Part shown: piece by piece, positions 56,149 to 64,000 of the stretch
Layout of the letters: every line of letters starts with the position of its first letter
Numbering within the stretch: position 1 is the stretch's first letter
Assembly: GCA_017643215.1 (NCBI GenBank)
Contig: JAEPNV010000019.1
Location: forward strand, 29,997-93,996
Length of the DNA stretch: 64,000 bases
Direction of reading: 5' to 3'
From: Roseibium sp.
GTDB lineage: Bacteria > Pseudomonadota > Alphaproteobacteria > Rhizobiales > Stappiaceae
Notes under the pieces: model-generated
Told to the model about the DNA's origin: nothing
Seen by the model: only the letters and a program-made list of their open reading frames with translations
Databases searched by the model: none
Position numbers and translations under genes: made by a program

Positions 56149-56925
56149 CTATTTCGCCTGCATCTGGGAGACCATCTTCAGCACCGCCCGGCGCGGCAAG
56201 AGCGGGACGACCCAGCCGAGCATCAGCCTCAGACGCGCCTCGTTGATGGCAACAAGTTCACCGGCCATCATCGCGTCATAGCCGATCCGCGCGGTGTCGG
56301 CGGCGCTCTTGCCGCCCGACTTGGTGAGCCGCGTGCCATCCAGATCGGCGACCTTGGCGAATTCCGTCTCCACATAGCCGGGTGCCAGAACGGTGACCGT
56401 GACACCCTTGGGCCGCAGTTCCTCGTCCAGCGCCTGGGAATAGGAGTTCACGAAGGCTTTGGTCGCAAAGTAAACCGCCTGCTTGGGGCCCGGCATGAAT
56501 CCGGCCGTTGAGCCGACATTGAGGATCTTTCCCGTTCCCCGCGCGGCCATGTCCCTGCCGAACAAATGCGTCAGGGTCATCAACGCCATGACATTGAGGT
56601 CAACCATCGCCTGTTCCGCGGCAAGGTCCCGGTCGACATGGTTGCCGTGCCCGCCGAAACCGGCGTTGTTGATCAAGATGCCGATCTCATGACCCGCGCC
56701 TGTGAGCGACTGATGAAGCTGCCGGGCCGCATCCGCGCCGGTCAGGTCCTGCGCAACAACATGCACGGTGATGCCATGGGCGGCCTCCAACTCGCCTTTG
56801 AGGGCATCCAACGGATCCTTGCGGCGGGCCACCAGCACAAGGTTGCCGCCCCGTTTTGCATGATAGCGGGCAAATTCGGTTCCAATTCCGGCGGACGCGC
56901 CGGTCACAAGTGCTGTCGCGGTCAT
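56149..56925 (-). CDS. Short-chain dehydrogenase/reductase
   Basis: A 258-residue classical SDR. NAD(P)-binding TGASAGIG at the start, the RRKDP basic pair after strand 2 suggesting NADP, NNAG in the middle, and the catalytic Ser plus YxxxK in GSTAGFMPGPKQAVYFATKA. AAAGGAGA stands before the ATG at 56925, so the longer upstream frame is discarded. The C-terminal LMLGWVVPLLPRRAVLKMVS is hydrophobic, as in the DltE/YqjQ subgroup. The substrate is unknown. Confidence 0.95.
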   Translation of the reverse strand: MTATALVTGASAGIGTEFARYHAKRGGNLVLVARRKDPLDALKGELEAAHGITVHVVAQDLTGADAARQLHQSLTGAGHEIGILINNAGFGGHGNHVDRDLAAEQAMVDLNVMALMTLTHLFGRDMAARGTGKILNVGSTAGFMPGPKQAVYFATKAFVNSYSQALDEELRPKGVTVTVLAPGYVETEFAKVADLDGTRLTKSGGKSAADTARIGYDAMMAGELVAINEARLRLMLGWVVPLLPRRAVLKMVSQMQAK

Positions 56926-57104
56926 GCCGTCTCCTTTGTAACGTTCAAGACCGGCCGTTAGGGCGTCTGGACCGGTGATCCCTTCGACATGTTCACGGCG
57001 GCAGCAGAAATCAAGCCGCGCCGGGCCAACGGCCATTGAAAGCCATTGACAGCGGAGACACTGGCGCCTGCAATGAATTTGGATCATTAGGGTGGGACGA
57101 AGCG

Positions 57105-57725
57105 ATGGGTAAGCTTGTTTTTTACACCAATCCGATGTCACGCGGCCGGGTCGTCCGCTGGATGCTGGAAGAAGTCGGCGTCCCTTATCAAACACGGGTG
57201 CTCGCCTACGGCCCGGAGATGAAATCGGCCGGGTACCGCAAGATCAACCCGCTCGGCAAGGTGCCCGCCCTGAGCCATGACGGTGAGGTCGTGACCGAGT
57301 GTGCGGCGATCTGCGCCTATCTGGCTGATGCCTTTCCAGATGCCGGGCTCGCCCCGCCGCTGGCCGAGCGGGCTGCCTATTACCGCTGGCTGTTCTTCAC
57401 GTCGGGTCCGATGGAAGCGTGCCTCATTAACCGCGCCCTGGGATTTCAGGTGCCGGACGATAAGCGGGCATCGGCCGGCTATGGCACCTACGAGGACATG
57501 CTCGACACGGCGGAATTGGCCGTCAAGGACCGGGAATTCATTGCCGGCAATCGGTTTTCGGCGGCCGATGTCTATGTCGGCGCCAATCTCGGCTGGGGCA
57601 TGGAATTCGGCACGGTCGAGGCGCGCCCGGCCTTTTCCGCCTATGTCGATCGATTGCGCGCCCGCCCGGCCTATACGCGCGCCATGGCCCTTGACGATGC
57701 GCTGATGGAACAAGGCCATCCATAG
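57105..57725 (+). CDS. Glutathione S-transferase family protein
   Basis: A 206-residue GST. The N-terminal thioredoxin-like domain has MGKLVFYTNPMSRGRVVRWM with the catalytic Ser region, the cis-proline segment GKVPALSHDG and the glutathione contact VVTECAAICAYLA. The C-terminal helical domain follows from about 85, with NRFSAADVYVGANLGWGMEF (N-capping box). The ATG at 57105 fits homologues; 57036 would be too long. The substrate is unknown. Confidence 0.92.
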   Translation: MGKLVFYTNPMSRGRVVRWMLEEVGVPYQTRVLAYGPEMKSAGYRKINPLGKVPALSHDGEVVTECAAICAYLADAFPDAGLAPPLAERAAYYRWLFFTSGPMEACLINRALGFQVPDDKRASAGYGTYEDMLDTAELAVKDREFIAGNRFSAADVYVGANLGWGMEFGTVEARPAFSAYVDRLRARPAYTRAMALDDALMEQGHP

Positions 57726-57769
57726 TCAGTCGCTGCCCTCCGTCGTCGTCCGGACGACGGCACAGCCGG

Positions 57770-57898
57770 ATGGACTGGGACAGGAGCGGCACAGCGAGGG
57801 ACACCGAACATGTCACAATCATGGTCAAGATTGGCGATAAGGAGTTCGTGGTGAAAGACGAGGACCTCAAACACGCCATCAAGGCCCAGGGGAAGTGA
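57770..57898 (+). CDS. Possible 42-residue small protein
   Basis: A short frame 45 bp after the GST gene, starting MDWDRSGTARDTEHVTIMVK and ending KDEDLKHAIKAQGK. The second half from the internal ATG at 57821 reads like real protein (VKIGDKEFVVKDEDL), the first part less so and overlaps a degenerate repeat (GACAGCC-like with GGGACAGG). No family and no clear ribosome site. It may be a vestige. Confidence 0.35.
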   Translation: MDWDRSGTARDTEHVTIMVKIGDKEFVVKDEDLKHAIKAQGK

Positions 57899-57905
57899 GA
57901 GTGCC

Positions 57906-58613
57906 CTAAGAAGCGGTCAACCCGCCCAGAGCAAAATCGAGAGCCGCTTCAGCGTGGAGCGTGGTCGTATCGAAGCTTGGAACGCTGAAATCCGCCGCCG
58001 AAATCAGAAGACCGATTTCCGTACAGCCGAATATCACCCCGTCGGCCCCAGCCGCGATCGCCCGGCCGGCGATCTCCAGACACGCCTGCTTTGAGGCCGG
58101 CAAGATCACGCCCCGGCACAGCTCCTCATAGATAATCCGGTGAACGATCTCCCGGTCATCCTGCGGCGGCACGATGACATCCAGTCCGTGGTATCCGCTC
58201 AGATAGCCTGTGTAAAAATCCTGCTCCATCGTGTAGCGGGTGGCCAAGAGCAGCGGCGCCTTTGACGGCGATCCGGCGACGGCCTTGGCCGTGGCATGGG
58301 CAATGTGAATGAGCGGGATTGCCACGGCCGCCTGAACGTCGCCGGCCACCTTGTGCATTGTGTTCGTGCAGATGACCAGACAGTCCGCGCCGCCCCTTTC
58401 AAGGTTCCGGGCCGCCGCCACCATCAGGTCCCGCGCCCGGTCCCAGTCGCCCGAGGCCTGCGCGGCTTCGACGTCGGCGAAATCGAACGAGAAAAGCAGA
58501 CACCTTGCCGAATGCAGCCCGCCGAGGCGCGCGCGGACCATCCAGTTCAAGGTCTCGTAATAGACGGCCGTGCTCTCCCAGCTCATTCCGCCAAGCAGGC
58601 CGATGGTTTTCAT
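57906..58613 (-). CDS. Aspartate/glutamate racemase family protein
   Basis: A 235-residue racemase of the YgeA/RacD type, PLP-independent and with two catalytic cysteines. Motifs are MKTIGLLGGMSWESTAVYYE at the start, the first cysteine in ADCLVICTNTMHKV and the second in DGVIFGCTEIGLLIS. Substrate could be aspartate or another amino acid. With murI this is the second racemase of the superfamily in the window. Confidence 0.94.
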   Translation of the reverse strand: MKTIGLLGGMSWESTAVYYETLNWMVRARLGGLHSARCLLFSFDFADVEAAQASGDWDRARDLMVAAARNLERGGADCLVICTNTMHKVAGDVQAAVAIPLIHIAHATAKAVAGSPSKAPLLLATRYTMEQDFYTGYLSGYHGLDVIVPPQDDREIVHRIIYEELCRGVILPASKQACLEIAGRAIAAGADGVIFGCTEIGLLISAADFSVPSFDTTTLHAEAALDFALGGLTAS

Positions 58614-58660
58614 GTTAGCGTCCCGGTGTGTGTTTCGGCGGTTTTAAACGAGGTCCGGCC

Positions 58661-59131
58661 ATGCGTCCCTCAGTGTCTCCCCCAGGGCTTTTCAAAAAGC
58701 AACGTCAAATCCTGTTCGCCGGACTGGCGGTTCTTGCATTCATCCTGACGGCCACCCTCCAGGCCCACGCGCAAGCCCCTTACGAACCGGCCCGGGGCAC
58801 GGCGGAGCGCAAGGATATTCTGAATGCCGTCCGCCCGCTTGTTGAAGCCCGGCTGAACCCGCCGGTCGAGTTCGTTGTGACCTGGATGCGCGTTGCCGGC
58901 GGCTGGGCATTTGTCGGACTGGCGCCTCAACGCCCGGGCGGCGGCCAAATCAACCTCCGGGCAACGATCTACGCCAACGAAGCCGACTATATGGACGGCG
59001 CGCAAACCTACGCGCTGCTGCGCAAGGCCTATGGCCGCTGGAACATCGTCGATTTTGCGGTCGGCCCGACGGACGTGTTCTGGCACGGCGATCCGCTTTA
59101 TTTCGGCCTGCCCCGCGGTTTGACGCCTTAG
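58661..59131 (+). CDS. Exported protein of unknown function
   Basis: A 156-residue protein. A basic start and hydrophobic stretch ILFAGLAVLAFILTATLQAHAQA form a signal peptide (cleavage likely after AHAQA). The rest has VRPLVEARLNPPVEFVVTWM, GWAFVGLAPQRPGGGQINLR and the C-terminal DVFWHGDPLYFGLPRG. No family recognised. The ATG at 58661 has GAGG upstream; a GTG at 58628 is open but less likely. Divergent from the racemase gene. Confidence 0.75.
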   Translation: MRPSVSPPGLFKKQRQILFAGLAVLAFILTATLQAHAQAPYEPARGTAERKDILNAVRPLVEARLNPPVEFVVTWMRVAGGWAFVGLAPQRPGGGQINLRATIYANEADYMDGAQTYALLRKAYGRWNIVDFAVGPTDVFWHGDPLYFGLPRGLTP

Positions 59132-59152
59132 GCCCTCCCCGCGCGGCCTTGG

Positions 59153-60451
59153 TCAGTCCTTCTGCCCCGGATCAAGATCGCGCCGCTCTGCCGCGCGGCG
59201 TTCGAACATCTCCGGCTCTTCGCCGGGGCTGTCCTCGACCGTCGGGATGATGTCGGCCAAGGCAAGTTCCTCCTCCGCAAGGTCGCCCAAGGCCTTGAGA
59301 TTGGACGCAATCCGGTTTTCCGCCTCACTCAGGATCTTTTTGGTCAACGCTTCGTTCTTGTCCATCAACTGCTGCAGCGCTTCGGCGGCGAGCACCAGAA
59401 GCTCACAATCCTTGAACGCCCGGACCGTCGCCGTGCGCGGACGCTGGTGAACCAGGGCGAACTCGCCAAAGAAATCGCCTTCGTCGAGATAAATCGTCCG
59501 GCCGTCGAGGCGGATCTCGGCCGCGCCTTCGGAGATGAAGTACATGCGGTCCGCAATCTCGCCCTTTTCCGCAATCACGGTGCCGGCCCGGACCTTTTGC
59601 GCTTCCAGCAGCTTTGCCACCTCGGCGATTTCCGCCGCGCTCAGGTCTTCAAACAGCGGCACGCGCGCGACCATCGACCAGGTGACGACAAAATCCCGGC
59701 TGTGGATCTCGCGCGCGAAGGCCGACGCAATGATGCCGACCGGCAGCGCGATCAGGCCGTAGCCGAGCAGCATCACAAAACCGGTGATGAACTTGCCGAG
59801 GTTGCTGACCGGCACGACATCGCCGTAGCCGACCGTGGTGACGGTCGTAACCGCCCACCAGATCGCGTGGGGAATGCTCTGGAACCGGTCCGGCTGGTCG
59901 TCCTGTTCCACCAGATACATGAGCGTCGCCGCCAGGAGAATGACGCCGAATATGATCACCGTCGATCCGATCAGCGCGTGGCGCTCCGATGCGACGGCGG
60001 AAAACAGCGACCGGAGCGCTGGCGAATACCGCGCAAGTTTCAAGAACCGCAGCAGGCGTAGCACCACCAGGATCGTCACGGCCGAATTTGGCAAAACAAG
60101 CACGAGAAGCAGCGGCAGCGCGGCGATCAAATCGATGATCGCATCGGGCTGGCGGGCATAACGCAGGCGTGCGCCGATCGGTCCATAGCGGCGAAGCGGC
60201 GGGTGGAGGTCGGCGACATAAAGCCGGAACACATACTCCATCAGGAACACAAACCCGGAGGCCAGCTGGAGCGCGGTCAAAAACCCGCCCTGGTTCGCCC
60301 GCACCTGCGGCAGCGTCTCGACAACCGCCAGAAGGATATTGCCGATGATCAGCGCGATCAGGCACTGGCGCACGGCGCGGGCCGCCACGCGGTGTTTGCC
60401 GGTGTCCTCCAGGATATCGTAGAGCTTGCGCTTGAAGGGGCTGGATTTCAC
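59153..60451 (-). CDS. Potassium channel with C-terminal cyclic-nucleotide-binding domain
   Basis: A 432-residue six-span ion channel of the MlotiK1-like type. Spans S1-S6 lie at about 25-46, 58-80, 102-122, 125-143, 160-182 and 218-246. S4 is only partly charged (LVVLRLLRFLKLARYS), and the selectivity filter TVGYGD is at 206-211. The C-terminal half is a cNMP-binding domain (about 264-385) with FFGEFALVHQRPRTATVRA, the phosphate-binding cassette including the key arginine. Cyclic AMP gating is expected, and the window also encodes a probable adenylate cyclase. Confidence 0.95.
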   Translation of the reverse strand: MKSSPFKRKLYDILEDTGKHRVAARAVRQCLIALIIGNILLAVVETLPQVRANQGGFLTALQLASGFVFLMEYVFRLYVADLHPPLRRYGPIGARLRYARQPDAIIDLIAALPLLLVLVLPNSAVTILVVLRLLRFLKLARYSPALRSLFSAVASERHALIGSTVIIFGVILLAATLMYLVEQDDQPDRFQSIPHAIWWAVTTVTTVGYGDVVPVSNLGKFITGFVMLLGYGLIALPVGIIASAFAREIHSRDFVVTWSMVARVPLFEDLSAAEIAEVAKLLEAQKVRAGTVIAEKGEIADRMYFISEGAAEIRLDGRTIYLDEGDFFGEFALVHQRPRTATVRAFKDCELLVLAAEALQQLMDKNEALTKKILSEAENRIASNLKALGDLAEEELALADIIPTVEDSPGEEPEMFERRAAERRDLDPGQKD

Positions 60452-60663
60452 GGGGTGCTCTTCTTGTCTGCGGTTTCCCCGCGATTGGAAACCGAAGCGC
60501 GGGCCGGTTCAAGCCCACCTGACCAACGCACGGCCCGGGCAGGTCAATTCCGCTTCACCGCTTTGTGACAACACCGGCCAATGTGGTGAATTGCCGCAGC
60601 GGCTTTCCGTCCCACATGCATAGGGCAGGCGTTTTCCAAAAACCGATCAAGGAGGATCCGCAG

Positions 60664-60789
60664 ATGACCGTCAAGACCGACCGCGCCCGGGCCGGAATGA
60701 CGACACCCCATCATGTTGTCCTGAAGATGTTGATCGCCTCCACGGCCCTGGCCGCGAGCGCGCTCGCCATCGTGGCCACATTGGCCTGA
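60664..60789 (+). CDS. Small single-span protein, 41 residues
   Basis: MTVKTDRARAGMTTPHHVVL then a hydrophobic segment KMLIASTALAASALAIVATL. The ribosome site AAGGAGGA is near perfect. The following GGCGGGTC...GACCCCGCC hairpin with GTTTTTAAA looks like its terminator. No family recognised; a longer frame to 60565 is possible but lacks a ribosome site. Convergent with alaS. Confidence 0.68.
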   Translation: MTVKTDRARAGMTTPHHVVLKMLIASTALAASALAIVATLA

Positions 60790-60812
60790 GCGCGCCGCAA
60801 GCGGCCCGCGCT

Positions 60813-60851
60813 GGCGGGTCTTGACCGGAGGGTCAGGACCCCGCGCCGTTT

Positions 60852-60856
<5 letters not shown>
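60813..60856 (+). terminator. Terminator of the 41-residue gene
   Basis: GGCGGGTCTTGACC-GGAG-GGTCAGGACCCCGC, a long stem with one bulge, followed by GTTTTTAAA on the plus strand; it overlaps the alaS stop codon. Confidence 0.65.
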
Positions 60857-63512
<2,656 letters not shown>

Positions 63513-64000
63513 TTGCGGGTCTCGCCTCGGTGTTCGTCCGTTTCCGGATCTTGCAGCGGTCAATCAAGAAACGCCGGGCGAGCGCGTGCCGCCCGGCGCG
63601 ATCCGCCTTTTAGCTTTCAGCAATCCCCCTGTCCAGAAGACCGGTCCCACTTGCCGGTAGAACGGACGGCCGCCAATGCACCGCCGTGGGTCATCGGAAT
63701 CCGCCCCATCGGCCAACCGGCACGTCCGATGCCGGCAACGTGTCCCGGCGCACGTCCTAAAGCCGAGCAAAACGGGCCGTTCAAACAACAAGGACGCCAG
63801 ACGGCGCCTCAGACTGCCGACAATCCGGTTTGTCTTCCGGCCGTCATGCCCGGGCCTGTCCCACGGCTGTCCGGTTTAGTTTCAAGTGGCCACCGTTTTG
63901 CTGAGACCGGCGGCAAGCACCCCTCTCCCCCCTTGAGGGCTACGGGATTCACACATTTTGGAGGGTCCATCCGTGTTTGATTGCGTTGAACTGTGTCAGG
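63513..64000. other. Intergenic region upstream of alaS
   Basis: Holds the alaS promoter region, the dispersed repeat copy D (63811-63879) and a short CTCTCCCC-like stretch (63917-63935). No gene is supported to the window edge. Confidence 0.5.
63811..63879 (+). repeat. Dispersed intergenic repeat, copy D
   Basis: About 69 bp matching the first half of copy A (23221-23289) with roughly ten differences, including the shared GTCATGCCCGGGCCTGTCCC and GCTGTCCGGTTTA. Confidence 0.8.

Overview
The window is chromosomal DNA of a high-GC alphaproteobacterium, most likely of the order Hyphomicrobiales (Rhizobiales) or close to it. The pointers are the purC-purS-purQ-purL cluster with a 33-residue membrane-protein gene between purS and purQ, a DUF1476 gene (F1-ATPase zeta inhibitor) divergent from purC, a BolA/CGFS-glutaredoxin pair, and a DUF2267 gene of the alphaproteobacterial type. 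No rRNA, tRNA, CRISPR array, complete insertion sequence or integrase was seen. Most of the window is ordinary core genome read from both strands.

Layout. 1-7.4 kb: amino-acid catabolism, with a fused indolepyruvate:ferredoxin oxidoreductase (cut by the window edge), a divergent Lrp/AsnC regulator, an AEC permease, a DadA-like flavoenzyme and an SBF-like permease. 7.4-22.8 kb: rpe, purB, an HpaI-type aldolase, the zeta inhibitor and the purine genes purC, purS, purQ and purL. The purine run is interrupted between purQ and purL by a DUF2164 gene, an AraC regulator with a divergent peroxiredoxin-like gene, and a three-gene cassette of unknown role (helical protein, cupin-like metalloprotein, nucleotidyltransferase). 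22.5-26.8 kb: bolA, grxD, a repeat-rich spacer, a DUF427-adenylate cyclase fusion and ttcA. 26.9-31.5 kb: an accessory island of four genes (two unknowns, a LuxR-type regulator, a membrane protein), flanked by intact ttcA and a truncated second copy of the ttcA 5' region that is joined to a remnant of the rpsD 3' end. 31.6-38 kb: a DUF1028 protein, an MFS exporter, rpsD, murI, trmJ, and an acetyltransferase with an XRE-cupin regulator. 38-49 kb: HdeD, a gamma-butyrobetaine-type dioxygenase, a DUF2267 protein, monomeric isocitrate dehydrogenase, a TPR signalling protein, gltS, cutA and a fused CoA-transferase. 50-64 kb: a PepSY protein with an OmpR/HAMP-kinase two-component system, a universal stress protein, dimeric isocitrate dehydrogenase, an SDR, a GST, an Asp/Glu racemase, a cyclic-nucleotide-gated-type channel and alaS.

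Three places go beyond routine annotation. The first is the LuxR island at 26.9-30.9 kb. Its divergent control region and its membrane-protein gene both carry the 12-mer CCCTAGCAATTG inside partial palindromes, and it is bounded by roughly 400-bp direct repeats of ttcA. The second is the cassette inside the purine cluster. The third is a pair of matching operators (TTACA-N4-TGTAA), one before the PepSY gene and one before a small membrane-protein gene, bracketing the two-component system. Minor points are a DUF427-cyclase fusion, two unrelated isocitrate dehydrogenases 11.5 kb apart, a dispersed intergenic repeat family and several small genes.
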